From contig CM055105.1 in the NCBI GenBank assembly GCA_029204225.1, forward strand, positions 12,826,654-12,890,653: DNA of 64,000 nt, written 5' to 3'. The position numbers and the translations under genes were made by a program. Below, piece by piece: positions 1-12,307 of the stretch. The notes beneath the pieces are model-generated. The model searched no databases. It had not been told where the DNA came from and saw only the letters and a program-made list of their open reading frames with translations. Source of the DNA: Diphasiastrum complanatum (lineage: Eukaryota > Streptophyta > Lycopodiopsida > Lycopodiales > Lycopodiaceae). Every line of letters starts with the position of its first letter. Position 1 is the stretch's first letter.

Positions 1-27
1 CCTCATGCATGCGTAAATTGACATAAG

Positions 28-161
28 ATGAAAGACCCAAAAAGCAAGTATTGGCTTGCTTGAGCCTTGAAATTGATTTAAAATGATGCTCATGATGAAA
101 GACCCAAAAAGCAAGTATTGGCTTGCTTGAGCCTTGAAATTGATTTAAAATGATGCTCATG
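28..161. repeat. 67 bp tandem duplication
   Basis: Two adjacent copies (28-94 and 95-161) look identical base for base. Exact identity implies a recent duplication. It lies left of the last visible exon of the Trp-tRNA synthetase gene, so it is probably inside an intron of that gene. Confidence 0.9.
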
Positions 162-1023
162 ATTTTTCTAAGTTTACCTGATCTATGGCGCACGGTATTA
201 GACATCGTGTGTCTTTTCTTTTACCAAATATATGAGGAAAGGATGTTGGAAAAGATGGAGCCGCCTGTTTGGAAAACGAATTATTAAAAAAGTAAAAAGA
301 ATGCTACCACATGCTCTGAGAAAGTAGTAAGTGTACAAACAAGAAATCGGCAACCTTGAAATTAATTGACCATGCCACATACACAAACTAAGCAATAATC
401 CTTAACATCTGAAGAAACATCCTGCCATTCTCTACAGCCTCAATTCACAAGTGAGCCTCCTAGAAGCATAGTAGCAATGAAACCCATTTCTTTCTCTTTT
501 TTTCAATTGTTTGAAACCTGGACATTTAAAACAAATGTATTTTTGAGTTCTTTTTACTCCCTTATAATGAAATGAGGCTTTTTGGCATGAAAGATGATGG
601 CTTTTACTACTCACCATAAATTGATGAGATTTTCGCTTTCACATGCTTATTCATCAAGTTCTTGAAATATTTGATGCTCTGCTACTTGATTTACCTGTAG
701 TCACAACGAATCTCGATTCAAGCCCTTTTGAACCGATTCTAGACTTGAACTTTCTTTTCATTTCTTTCTTGGAGAAAAATGTCTCCCAAATGTCATTGGG
801 TAGCTAAAACTTTGAAGTTTGTGCACAATGAATAGGATTGATAAACATTTGTGTGGTAAGAGGCTACAAGCAATTTTCAAGTGCTTACAATCTGCACATA
901 TTCATCAGTCACGGCATCACCCATCTCCCATTTGTATCTCTGTATCACTAACTTTAAGCTTTAAACATGATCTAGCACACCATTCCAGAAAACCTTTGAA
1001 AAAATGACTTTTTCAAATGTCAA
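162..1023. other. AT-rich stretch, no gene seen
   Basis: I looked here on the minus strand for the next synthetase exons (the segment after the FPPVQ sequence and the KMSAS-like motif) and did not find them. Only short chance reading frames occur. Most likely intronic sequence of the tRNA synthetase gene. Confidence 0.4.
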
Positions 1024-1239
1024 ATGACTCGAATCATCTGTATCATCTGTCAAATCATCTGTACATCATGTGAAATCTGTCAAATCTGTCAAATCTGTCA
1101 AATCAGTGATGATTTCAGATTATTTCACATCTGTCAAATCATCTGTATCATCTGTACATCATGTCAAATCTGTCAAATCTGTATCATCTGTGAAATTTAT
1201 GAAATCTATGAAATCATCTGTGAAATCTGTGAATTTGGT
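1024..1239. repeat. Irregular minisatellite of AAATCTGTC-like units
   Basis: Units of 9-10 bases built on AAATCTGT(C/G), with variants ATCATCTGT and ACATCATGT, repeat for about 210 bases. The open frame through it encodes a monotonous Cys/Ile repeat and is a by-product of the repeat, not a gene. Confidence 0.85.
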
Positions 1240-1265
1240 AATTAATTAATTAATTAATTAATTAA
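1240..1265. repeat. (AATT)n microsatellite
   Basis: About six and a half units of the four-base repeat AATT lie directly between the minisatellite and the hairpin cluster. Confidence 0.9.
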
Positions 1266-1270
1266 ATAGA

Positions 1271-1352
1271 GGAACCGTACCATGGTTCAAGGAACCGTGG
1301 TACGGGTCTTTCCACGGTTCCCAGGACCCACGGTTCTGGGAACCGTGGGTTC
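1271..1352. repeat. Cluster of GGAACCGTGG palindromes (foldback)
   Basis: The word GGAACCGTGG or its complement recurs about six times in 80 bases. Arms 1275-1288 and 1292-1305 pair over 14 bp with one mismatch and a 3-base loop. Arms 1312-1324 and 1336-1348 pair perfectly over 13 bp. Overlapping arms allow alternative folds. It is much more GC-rich than its surroundings. Possibly the end of a foldback element. Confidence 0.8.
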
Positions 1353-1483
1353 TATGATGGAAAGCAATTGCTACTCATACACACACAAAAGAAAAAAAGA
1401 CATAAAAAAGTACCAATTGGAAAGCAATTGCTATTGTTTTAGTTCCTAGAATTATGGTGTTAAACACGAAATGCTCAAGTCAC

Positions 1484-1549
1484 CTGAACAGGAGGAAAAC
1501 TGACTTTCCCAATATGATCCTCACCAACAAACCCAAAAATTCCTCGGAC
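1484..1549 (-). CDS. Trp-tRNA synthetase exon 5
   Basis: A 66 bp exon of 22 codons, [20 protein letters not shown] plus VQ, flanked by an AG acceptor and a GTGACT donor. It is the last exon recognisable before the left edge. Confidence 0.9.
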
Positions 1550-4500
1550 CTGGAATCATCAAAGCATTGTTAAGTGAATAGAAATAAGCTCCAAAGTATC
1601 AACAATGAGAATTCAAGCATTGTGATATAGTCTACATAGCAACACAAATTGAAAAGCGCATTCAACAGAGACAGAGACAGAGAGAGAAGAAGAAGAAGTT
1701 GAGATAGACCTGATTCAAAGTGACGCATTTGGCAATTCTCACCATGTTTTGATAAAAAGCCCTGCAACATTGTATCAACTTCAAATTTAAGGTAAGAATT
1801 TTACAATCAATTGAAAAATAAGTCGTTTAAAAATGATTGCATGCAAGAAAATTCTAAAATGTGACAATTAACAAACCCTAGTTTACCAAGTATATGCTCT
1901 CAAAATATATTCTTCATATGGAGATAAGCAACAACTCCATATTTAGATCGAACTTAAAAAAAAGATCACAAAAAAGAGAATATCAACTTATGTGATTGGA
2001 CAAAACCTTGTATACCATGTATATGCTTTCAAGAACATTCTTAATATGGTGCAATTGCATTTTTGGAGAGAGTAGCTAAAAATAAGATAGCTTGTGTACA
2101 AACGAAAACTTAACAATAGATAGTAATTTTAGCCCCAAAGGTAAAGGTAAAAGGTACAGAAGTATACAAAGCTTGAGCGATCTTCTCTACAAAAATTGAA
2201 CTTTAAGTAGATAAGTGCATCATCAATCACTAATCAGCGATTGTATCACATAACAGATGGTTGGAACCACAACCAACATTAGGATGAGACAAAACCTGAT
2301 TATCACTAATCAGCAAAAGGCTTGTCATTGCTGATGATGGTGAACCATAAAAAGCCTTTTGCTGATTAGTGATGATCAGGTTTGTGAACTGACAATCAGA
2401 AGATTGTGAAAAAGATTAAATGAAACTTGTTTTGGACAGATGAGACGCTCTTTAAATAAATTATTTGGTTGTTGGCCCATGCTCTTCTAATCATTTGGGA
2501 CTATTGCACTGTTTGGGCCTTTAGATGTATATCTTATGCCAATTGTAGCACCTTTGGTTGGCCAATTTGTGGATGGGATTCAAACGACTCTCTCTAACTC
2601 AATAATTTTTTTATAAAAAGATGAGTTCTTAAAAGAGATTAAGAAACAAGAATAAGTAATCAATGCACCATTTTTTATTCAATGGAATACATAGGATACA
2701 TGTCAAACAAATAGCAAGCAGCACAATATGAAGTGATTTATTCAAGGGTCTTCAAAATATTGTAAGTTGAAAAGGCTTAAACTGAATTTTGATGCCATCA
2801 ATTCAACAAGAAAATATAAAGTGCTTCCATAAGTACATACCCTCCAACATAATTGAAATCAGAAAATATGAAAGTTTTAGTAATGTCAAATCCACATGCA
2901 ATTATATCCTTGGCATTCTCTCTAGCCAGACGCTGGCTTTCTTCTACAGTAAGGTTTTTCCACATGCACTTTTCATCATCTGTCAATTGAATGACAAGAG
3001 GCACCTGAAAAACATCCTGCAAATACCTGCAAAAACAGAAAATGTTTTCTAAAATTATTAATGATTACTAAAAATAAGGGTACATTCCTCACAAACAAGT
3101 TATCATGTGCTTTATTTAGTAAAGTGGATTTCTTGAAACTGTCCCAAGTTATAGATGATCATTTTACAACTATTCCAAGTATTATTCAACAAAACCAAAA
3201 CAAACTTGGAAAAAACAAGTGTACTTTCACTCACAAAGGAAAAACTTTGAATCCTAACTTTAACACAACAATTTATAAGCATGCAACTTATATTGAATGT
3301 TTTTAGATCAGAAAATTTAATCACAATTGCATGTCAAAATGAAGCTTGACTCCCAACAACATGACACTCTCATATCAAAGGGCAGGACAGTCGTACATCC
3401 TAAGAGCTATAGCTAACGTTTACCTCCGTCAGAACACGTCCGTAAAGAGATCATGTGATTCTTTTGATTAATGATGAGAAAAAGATACTACCCTTAGTGA
3501 TCGTAACATTCAAATAGGATTTGGCATCTTATCTTGCCATCACTTGGCACACACACTTTACTATCCTTGAGCAACGGTCCATTATGGATGTAATACTAAT
3601 TTGTGATTCTCCCTTCTCTTTGATTCAACTAATGATCCTATAAGTAGGCTTTTATCTATTGAGTGCAGGCCTGCCTGTGCTATCTACCATATCCAACAAA
3701 CATATGAATCAATCTGACAAAGTCCTCTAAGAGATAGGAACAAATCAGTAGATATCTCAATGAATCACAATGAATTCACCGATGGTACCAAAAGCATCTA
3801 CTACCCGGTTAGTAGCACCCTTAACGTGACAAATCTCATGGTCAAACTCTTATAGGAGCTCGACCCATTCTTCCTATAATCAAATTGGTTACAAAAAATT
3901 TTAAGGGGTTGGTGACCTGTACAAAACACAAAGTTATTACCATAGAAATAATCCCTCCATGTCTTAAGAGCGTGAATCATAGCAAAAAGTTCATTTTCTT
4001 TGCGTGGTGTACCTTTTCAGGGAATCACCCAATCAGGTGCTTTCAAAAGCTATTGGCTTCCCATCATTTAATACCACAACACCTAATGCAAAATCCCTTG
4101 TATCTATCTTGGCTACAAAAGGCTTATCAAAGCCGACAATTAAAAAAAAACAAATAGATACTTGAGAGCTTGATAGCTTTCATCTGATTTCTCCTTCCGC
4201 TCTTTGGGTTTATTAGGCATCCCCCTTTTTATTGATCAACCTCTTAAGATTGTTATTAAAAGGTGCAGCTACCTTAGCATAAAAATACAGAAAATCTCAA
4301 AGAAAAGAAAATCTAACAATCTCAATAGATCCCTTTACAGTAATTGGTTCTCATATCCTAAAATGTTATGACATATGCTAGATAATGTAGTTTTTGCTCA
4401 AAAAACTCACACTTAGTTTCTTTAGCATAGAGCTTCTCTAAAGTGAGATTTCTCATAACGATCCTAAGATGCTCTACATGTTTCTCTAGTGCTCCACTTA

Positions 4501-7500
4501 GACAAGGAAACATTTGCAGCCTACACATGAATATCCCCCCACACTTCAAGAAAATTCTCTAAGTTTGATATGACACATCATGAGATATATATTATAAGTA
4601 TTGACACTTCATCCACCTCTTTTTGGCTAAACCAAATAGGTTGACTACCAGGAAAAAACTCTAAATATGATCTGTTGCCAATTCTGGAGATGAACCATAA
4701 TGCAGTTCCTTAACACATACATCTTCAAATTCTTGTAACAAAACATGTACAATGTTTTGTCCAGGGCGTACAATTTTGAATTAACAGTTTTCAAAAAACA
4801 CAAAATTTAAAATGACACTGAACATCACTACATTGAATAACTAACTTTAAAACTAGACAAAAAATTCATAGTTTGGATTTGAAAAGTTTTCCTTAACTTC
4901 AATGCACGAAATACAAAGAAAAACATTCATATCTCCTTGAATAGACACTAACATGTCACCATCAAAGAAAATTAAAAATGTGGTTTTATAATTTGTAGCC
5001 AATGAACCACTCATAACCTAAGATAACATCAATCCTATTCAATTTCGAATGGCTTGGCATCTAGAGTTCTAAATTGGATATCTTCTGATGTCACATCTCC
5101 TATCTATCTTTGTAGCTAATTAAACATATACTTATGATCAAATGCTTTTGTGAGAATTTGTAGCTTCTACACCAAAATATTGTGAGTCGAGCCAATATCC
5201 AATAGCGCATTTGTTATTTTCTTAAATATCTTGACTTTCAACCAAATGAGATAATCAGGTCCAAAAACAATTGTAAAAAAATGGCAGTCACAACGACAAT
5301 CTTCTAGAAAAGCAGCTTCCACTAAAGAGATCTTACCTCAACTTGGCAACTCCACAAGTTGCATATTTGAAGTACACTTACTATTCTTATGAGGACAAGT
5401 TTTTGCCAAATATACAAGCTTTTTGACAAGAAAATAAATATTCTGCCTTTGGGCCTTAGCAAATGACTAATCCTTAGGTCTTTTAGTTGGTACTGATCCA
5501 TTAGAAACACCGAAAGACGACTTCTTGTTGTTGTTTCCATGCTTTTTAGAACTCTTGTCCTTCGAGGTATTCTGTTTTTGTTACTTCTTTGGGACCCTCA
5601 TGGTAGAATCATACACTTTTGCTCTACAAGTTGCACCCTCAAGAGATGTTAGCACATTCGAACGACACTCATTTGATAACCTACAAGTAGGCCTAAAATA
5701 AATTGCAACACTAATCAAGTAGCATTCATCATAAGCACCCAAGGCTATAAATTCAAATAAACTCAGACATAATTATCTAAGTTGCAATATCTGATTTTAC
5801 AAGAAATAGACCTCCTATAATTGTTAGAATCATCAATGACTACAAACGCTTTCCTAGGTTTAGGCTAAGGGTCAAGCCACCAAGAAGAAGCTTTTCCCCT
5901 AAGGAATAAGAGTACTACTACAATCTTCTTATCATCAAGAATAGCTTGAAGACTAACATAACTAGAACATCTATTGAGCCAATCCTTAATTACCTCGAGC
6001 TTCTTATCCTTCTCCTCCAACATAGTACTTAACCTTAAATGCAAGATTACTAACGGAACTAACATTTATGGGGGTAATTCAAACCGACTATTCATTTCTT
6101 TGAATAACGAAATACTCAACCCAACATTCCAAGGTTTTTTCTTGTTAGTTTTTCTCTTGATCTTCTATTATAGCAAAAATAAGTGTTGGTTTGAATTTTA
6201 TGGTGCAATTACACTTTCATATAGTTACACTATAATTGATTGAATCGTGTCTCCCGACTAATGAATCTTAAATCACAAATGGTGACAACTCATTGATATG
6301 AGTTATGATTTAAGAAGATTAAAATTTGAGGAGCTCTTCAAAACTATTTCGAAACATATAGTAGGTACATGACAAGCCTTTGAATCAAGTCATGACTTTC
6401 AATGCTCAATGTTAACACTTGTACCTTAAGAAGATAGAAGAGCTGATTTGATATATAATAGTAGGTACAATAGTGGATACCTAATAGCAAAACACATCAA
6501 CGATCACACTTGTACAACTACCACTAGTTTGGCCCTCTAAAACTAAAAATAGTCCACCAAACATCTATAAATAGCCCTTAGACACTAGGAAATTCACAAG
6601 GATAAAATACGAGAGAGCTCTACCGCTTACTCGATTCTAGATTGAAGACTAACCATGCTTTGCTACATTTGCTACAAGATAAGGCCAAAATTTTGGGGCA
6701 TGCATGATAATCAACTGTACCGATCATCAAGAAATAAGATCAAAAGATCACAAGGTAGCAATGGTAGATAGAAGAAAAACTCAAGCTAGTGAACCAATAA
6801 TAGCTTGTGCTAGGATATGCGAGAGTGTAGCTCTTCATCACTTTTATTTGTATAGAGAATCAAGGCCGAAGGTAAACACAAAAGTATCCATAATTGATGC
6901 CAAAATTGCTTATCTCCGCTACAAACCCGAGTCTAGTCCCTAACATGATACCATGCAAATAGCAATGCATACTTAGGCATGAAGTTTTGAACAAGCATGT
7001 GCATGCAAATCCTTGAAAATCTCCATGCATGTTATCAATTCTCCCACCCAAAATATAGGAACCAAGAGCCAGTTACAACTATACTCATCAAAAGCTCCCC
7101 AAATCAAGCTAACTTGCCAAAAAATCATCTTCTCATAGTTTCTACCCAACTTCAAGGCAATATGGAGAGAGATGTCGACTCAATTTTTCAAATATATTTG
7201 CAAGAACTACACAATTTTTGTGAGCCACAAGTAACAAATAAATGGTTCATGCAATTGTTGTTCATAGAGGTATGAAGACAATCTTGGCTACAATTTCTGA
7301 TCAGACTTATGCACATTAAGACGGCATGAAGGAAGTTGCATCCTCAGCTATGGTACAAAAGAAAATGACATCAAACCAAACTACAAAAATAAAAATGATA
7401 GCTAGTGGCAAGTGCTACAAGATCAATTCGCAAATAGACTAACCAACAATGTCGTCATGCTATCTTTTATGCAACCCTTGGAAGTGCCTCTGACCAGAGG

Positions 7501-10500
7501 TCAGCCATGGACATATCATAAGGCCAACAAATTTTGGAAAAAAGTCCAAGAAATTGTGGCTTGAGCCACCAGCAGGTCATAAAGCTATAACTTTCAATCA
7601 ATCCTCAATCTGAGGCAATTCAAATCAGCGATTGAGAATGTCAACATAAAACAACACTCCAGCATAAAAAGGTCGAGCAATGTCGCCTTATGCTTTATGA
7701 AAAAATTTGAAATTTTTGCTTACAATCTAAATCATGCAATTCGATTTATGGCTGTCAAATATCATATTCAATTCTTCCATGAAATTGCAGCCATGTTAAA
7801 GTCCAAAGAGATTGTCAACCAATAGAGGGTACATCAAAGCTTTAAATCTAATGTGGGTCATTATTGTCATATGTCAAGCTTGATGAGGGCCAAAATGTGT
7901 ATTTACGGCTCCGCTTTGCTAGACAGCTTTGCGCAGGTGCTGGCTCGGGCAGAAAAAGTGGGTCCTCAATATTATGTTTCTTTTCAAATATTGCAAAAGC
8001 TTACTCCGGTGATGTATAAGCTAAACCTTACTCCTGCAATAAGGGCAACTGACACATTTCCTGTGAGTTTCTACTACATGTTGCTATTGAGTTCGATGAC
8101 CACTATTATGCTAAGTTTCTAAGTAATCGTAAGCTTTTCTCTTTCCACCAACTCCAATTCTTCAATGTAAGTTTAGCACAATTGAGTCATTGACACTGCC
8201 ATACATTGAGATGCCAAACAAATTAGAAACTTACAACATTTAAGAGTTTTAGGTTAGGAATTAGGGTTTAGGGTCTAAGAAACCAAGCTATAGTGATCTG
8301 GACAAGAGGAGCTCCATAGGAGTTTTGAGAGGCAAAAGGGGAAAAATTTAAATGATCAGACACTCAAATTTTGAGTGGTTGTACATTCAAAGTCCAAAAG
8401 CACATACAACAGAAAGAATCTATTGGGGATTGTCAATTCCTATTTTGAATCTAGTCAAATCCAAATCGAAATTTAGTCCCAACTTTGTAAATCTGATACT
8501 TGCTAATGGTAAGAAACTATGAACTACAAAGGCCTAAAGTGGTTTCTCCAATTTGAGAAGTCAAGGCCTACTCTCGTCATTCTATAAAGGCCTCTATAGA
8601 TTGTAGTCTATAATAATAACATGTATGGACTATACAATGTACATGTGCAATCAATCATCATGTACCAACAACTATTACTGGTATACATAATATAGTTAAT
8701 AGTATGAGGACTAATTAGTGACTTTTCAAATCTAGATATAAAAGTCAAAACTTGGGTAAATCTACTACAGCTTTACTGCAAGACATATACAATAATAAAA
8801 AAGTCCATTTCTTATGGGCCATGATATCATTTCTCCCATTCAAATCGGTTTAATATGACTTGAATCACAATTGAGATTCATCCATGAAAAGATTATAATT
8901 TAAGGAAACATTGCTACAGGATCATGTTGAACTTCTTCATTTACTATTGATTGTTAGACTCCACAAGTTGTTTAGCGCTATTCTAGACACCCATTCTTCA
9001 ATGACAACATTGATGCCGACCTTTTTATTTATTTTTGGTATATGCTCTTTATATTGCTCACATTGGGTGCAATGTTTTCATCAATGAGAGAGTCATTAGC
9101 TTACGTGCAAATATCACTACAGTAGGGCATTATTTGACATTATTCACATTCTGAGACACGTGGTCCCATTTATTATGTCAAGCACCAACTTATTATTTAT
9201 AAGGGCCCATTTCTTGTCTATAACTCACATAGTTTTGGACCATACTAAATAGTTGTAGGGACAGGCTCAAGAACTCAAACTTGGATCTTTGTGGCATGGT
9301 GATGTAGCCCCAATGTGTTACGCAGAGTATGGACAGGAAGTCACTTGGTAGCTTATATCTTGATAAACTGAGTCTTTTGTTGGAAATTTCCTTGCACCAT
9401 AAGAGCTCTTGACAATTGTTGATGTTCGAGCAGTGTTCTTAGTTGAAGATTGCCAATTGTTGGGCATTCATTGTTTGTTTGTGCTTCATGTGATACCAAA
9501 TGTATGATTGCATTCATAACACTCTTCCAGTATAAATCGGTCAAATGCCCTAATTTGGCTAGGATGAACATGAGAAACTTGGGTTACTTAGCATAGAACA
9601 ATGTGGATCGGCTTGTAGCAAGCATACAGTAATTCTCAACATGAATCAACTTGTTTTCATCAATATGCTTGGCGAGATTTGGATTTTAAGATTTGTTCTC
9701 GATTGATTATATCATCTTATGTGCATTGATTTTACAACAATATAAGTGCCTTTTATGATGCTTTTCTCATCACTACTGGTAGATGAAATTTTCTATCAAA
9801 CTAGCATAAACCCTGACAATTCTTTGTTGATAAAAATAACGGGTTATGTTTTATGTACATGCATTTATGTTGATATGATTGATATGTAAAAAGACTAAAC
9901 AAAATTGTTCATTCCTCAAAGTCTTTGTTAAGACTTGATTTATGATCATCATAGCTACTAGGCAACGCGATATGCATTGAAGAACAAACTTGCAAATACC
10001 TTTGCTAAGAATGTGTCTACAATCTCATTGCAAATTTAGCATTACTGGTAGGACGTCTTGTTGAAATTAGTATTTATAAATGTAACATTCATAGAAGTTT
10101 CCACAATGTTGAGCGTTGTGATGTTTCAAACTTCAAAGTATGATACATATTTTGAAGTCATTCCATTCTACCCTAGAAGTGTTGATTTTAAAGCAAGATA
10201 AAGTTAAGGTTGTCAAAAACTTTCTCTTTCTGTCAACTTCGCAAAGATGTTCGCAAACTCAATCGTTTGAAGTTGCAAACTTGTGCTATCAACTACGATT
10301 CCAAAAGGAGGGTACTGTGAAGCCTGCCAACAATCACTCACCCACTACATCATGCTAAAGTTAACAAAGATGCGAGTCCTTTCAAAACAAGGGTACTACT
10401 TTTTCCTTCAATAACATTGTTTGGTATGCTTGCATCACAGCAAAAACTGGTCTTCGGGAGCTTCATGGAATTGCTAGATCTCTCTACAGGAAAAACTTTC

Positions 10501-11329
10501 AAGCACCTATGGAAAATATTCACATAACTAGAAGATCTTGATGGATAATCATTTATACATGTTACATTCATCTTTTCTTAAACGTTGCTTTGCCAGAAAA
10601 GAAAGATGTAACAAACACACAAACATGATGTCCAACAATTCAACATACCATTAAAATTATGAGCTAGGTGGTAGTTTGCCTACTTGGTGAACATGAAGGG
10701 AACGAGATGCCCTAAATGCAATGCCTCTGAAGACGGACCCCTTCCTGTATACAAGTAAAACTTTTCACCCTTCTCATAGGCCTCAAGTATTTTGTCAAAC
10801 TCCCTGCATAACCCATTGTCACATGTTGTTTAATTATACAATTTGATTGCTCAAAAAATTAAGTCACAGGCTCCTAACCATTAAATGATTCATTCCAAAC
10901 ATTTGTTCATAGTCGCCTCTTGTTTTTATCGTTTGTCCTGTTGGCTTTTTTTTTCAACAGACTGGCTTTTGGACTAGTAGTCGCATCAGGTTTAGGCTTT
11001 GGAGTTTGAACTTTAGTTGGCTTCTTTCTTCAACCAATTGGCTTTTCAAGTAGTATTTGCCTCTTGCCTGTAGACAATATTTGGACTGAATTTGGACAAC
11101 CGTACCTGTGAGCAAAAAATACTCCACGCCGTAGGAAGGGATGCGCGGGCACGCCAGTGAGCTTCTCCACTCTATCCACTAGGGAGGAATCCAGCTTCTG
11201 ACAGCCGAATTGATCAATGAGTTTATCGTAGTCTATTTTTCCGCCATCTTTGCCAGACACTTCCCATGGAGTTATAATCTGCTCCTCGTTGTCAGCACCA
11301 TTTTCCCTCCGATCTGCATCGCCGCTCAT
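1484..11329 (-). CDS. Tryptophanyl-tRNA synthetase, cytosolic type (5' part, five exons)
   Basis: A class I aminoacyl-tRNA synthetase that charges tRNA-Trp with tryptophan in the cytosol. Five exons join in phase: 11329-11106, 10803-10684, 3026-2841, 1761-1710 and 1549-1484, all with GT donors and AG acceptors. Together they encode about 215 residues of a family of about 400. Recognisable blocks in order are [29 protein letters not shown], the [14 protein letters not shown] block holding the HIGH-type ATP-binding motif (as HLGH), [40 protein letters not shown], and [14 protein letters not shown]. The KMSAS-like loop and anticodon-binding region lie beyond the left edge. I chose ATG 11329 over ATG 11371: it has A at -3 and leaves the short acidic leader usual for plant proteins. 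No stop or frameshift is visible in the exons. Intron 2 is 7657 bp and filled with Gypsy remains. Identity is from remembered family sequence. Confidence 0.93.
1710..1761 (-). CDS. Trp-tRNA synthetase exon 4
   Basis: A 52 bp exon that completes a Gly codon and then encodes [17 protein letters not shown]. The acceptor is TTGCAG and the donor GTCTAT. The phase fits both neighbours. Confidence 0.9.
1762..2840 (-). other. Intron 3 of Trp-tRNA synthetase
   Basis: 1079 bp without coding signal. It contains the long hairpin at 2292-2383 and otherwise AT-rich sequence. Confidence 0.85.
2292..2383. repeat. 32 bp inverted repeat (hairpin) in an intron
   Basis: Arms 2292-2323 and 2352-2383 are complementary over 32 bp with a single mismatch, around a 28-base loop. 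Part of the arm, CACTAATCAGC, also occurs at about 2228, so the hairpin may be one end of a larger foldback element. A small-RNA precursor is possible but unproven. Confidence 0.85.
2841..3026 (-). CDS. Trp-tRNA synthetase exon 3
   Basis: It encodes [19 protein letters not shown] through FSDFNYVGG. The acceptor follows a TTTTGCAG tract and the donor is GTATGT. It is 7657 bp downstream of exon 2. Confidence 0.93.
3850..6070 (-). mobile_element. Degenerate Gypsy (Ty3) retrotransposon in Trp-tRNA synthetase intron 2
   Basis: Reading leftwards on the minus strand, pieces of a Gypsy polyprotein appear in order. At about 6065-5865 is a gag segment with the WWLDP-type end. About 5450-5200 is a zinc-knuckle-like stretch and a protease-like region (LLDIGSTHN, cf. 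DSGATHN). 4549-4358 is the RT palm/thumb segment ([18 protein letters not shown]). About 4143-3880 is RNase H ([20 protein letters not shown], then TWRDYFYG). Stops and frameshifts are frequent, so it is an old inactive copy. I could not place its LTRs. It lies in the same orientation as the host gene and is removed with the intron. Confidence 0.82.
6071..7829. other. Intronic sequence, no gene recognised
   Basis: Within intron 2. Short reading frames on both strands show no family resemblance I can name. It may be the decayed LTR or leader of the adjacent Gypsy copy. Confidence 0.35.
7830..8090 (+). pseudogene. Gypsy integrase C-terminal fragment
   Basis: The plus-strand frame reads [20 protein letters not shown] followed by LNLTP and a PVSF end. 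This matches the conserved block of Ty3/Gypsy integrases just before the chromodomain region (YYGPFKIL..GPVAYRLELP..HPVFHVS). Upstream residues are loosely like the linker before it. The fragment is opposite in strand to the other Gypsy remains in the intron, so it comes from a separate insertion. Confidence 0.72.
8091..10683. other. Rest of intron 2, no gene recognised
   Basis: AT-rich sequence with only scattered short reading frames. None has a run of conserved motifs. Probably very old transposon debris. Confidence 0.35.
10684..10803 (-). CDS. Trp-tRNA synthetase exon 2 (HIGH-motif exon)
   Basis: It encodes 39 whole codons from [14 protein letters not shown] to PFMFT, including HLGH, the class I ATP-binding signature. 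It is too short to stand out as an open frame. The acceptor is TGCAG and the donor GTAGGC. The Lys codon is completed in exon 3. Confidence 0.92.
11106..11329 (-). CDS. Trp-tRNA synthetase exon 1
   Basis: It encodes the N-terminus to FFAHR, with the last Arg codon split AG/G. The donor is GTACG. If ATG 11371 were used, 14 residues would be added. Intron 1 is 302 bp. Confidence 0.9.
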
Positions 11330-11371
11330 TCTACACAGCTTGTCGAAAATACTCGCAGCCCTGCATAGCAT

Positions 11372-12307
11372 TCAAGCAACAGCGACGCCTCATAGCAAAA
11401 GCCATAAATTAAAAACAGGAAAAGGGATTGCATTGCAACAAAGTGACTAAATGCCGGAGCACACAAGAATCAATGGATCGCAATTAAAAGGGCTACTAAA
11501 TACCAGAGCGAACAAAAGGATCGAGATCAGAGCGTTAGCTCAAACGCACCTCTCAACGCACCTCTCAACGCGAAGACGCGGATGTTGGCTGAAGATCCTC
11601 TATCATTCATCCAATGCTACCACCTTGCTCTTGGTAGTCAATCTCCTGGAGCATGAGTACCTACATATACAACAACCTGGTATCCAAAGCTTTTTGGTCC
11701 CAAGTTGAATCCCCCTATTGGAAACCAAGATGCATTCATTGTTCAGAACATGCAATGTGTGAAGATGAGTCCCAAGGCTTAGGGCTTAGGGATCTACGCG
11801 ACCTTCGTCCTAAAGGTCAAGTTTGAAGTTAGGGTGTTCTGCGATGATGGATGCATTAGAGTGTAGCACACCCATTTCATAGTTGTACAGAGCACACCCA
11901 TTAAATTTCCAACCAATGTAATTATGAATGGCATAGACAAGGAGGGTACCATAGCTAAATGAGTTTTATTGGTCAAACACCCTCTGTGAAATGGCTTTTG
12001 CTATGGCTAAAATCATCACTTTGTCTTACCATGAAAAAGTAAACGAAAGATAGTGTTGGATTTATCCGAATAATTGATCTTTAATCTACATCCATTCATC
12101 CATCCAGTTCTGCAGTTTTACTCATGTTTTTACACAATATGCAACAATACACAGGAATGGCAAACTATCAGGTTCGACAACGACAGATTGTATCGAAGGT
12201 GTTCGAACTATCGAATGTTAACAAAGTTGGTTTCCACTTGTTTTGAAGCTAACGAGTTGCCCTAACGGTTTTTGCAAGTAGTTTCCATGAAGCCTAAGTG
12301 GATAAGT
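11372..12307. other. Upstream region of Trp-tRNA synthetase
   Basis: It lies between the synthetase start and a Copia LTR, and should hold the promoter and 5' UTR. I see no clear TATA box at a sensible distance. Open frames on the plus strand here have no recognisable motifs. Confidence 0.4.

Noticed and set aside
1024-1245. Cys/Ile-rich 73-residue frame
   Set aside because: Product of the AAATCTGTC minisatellite; there is no start context or conserved pattern.
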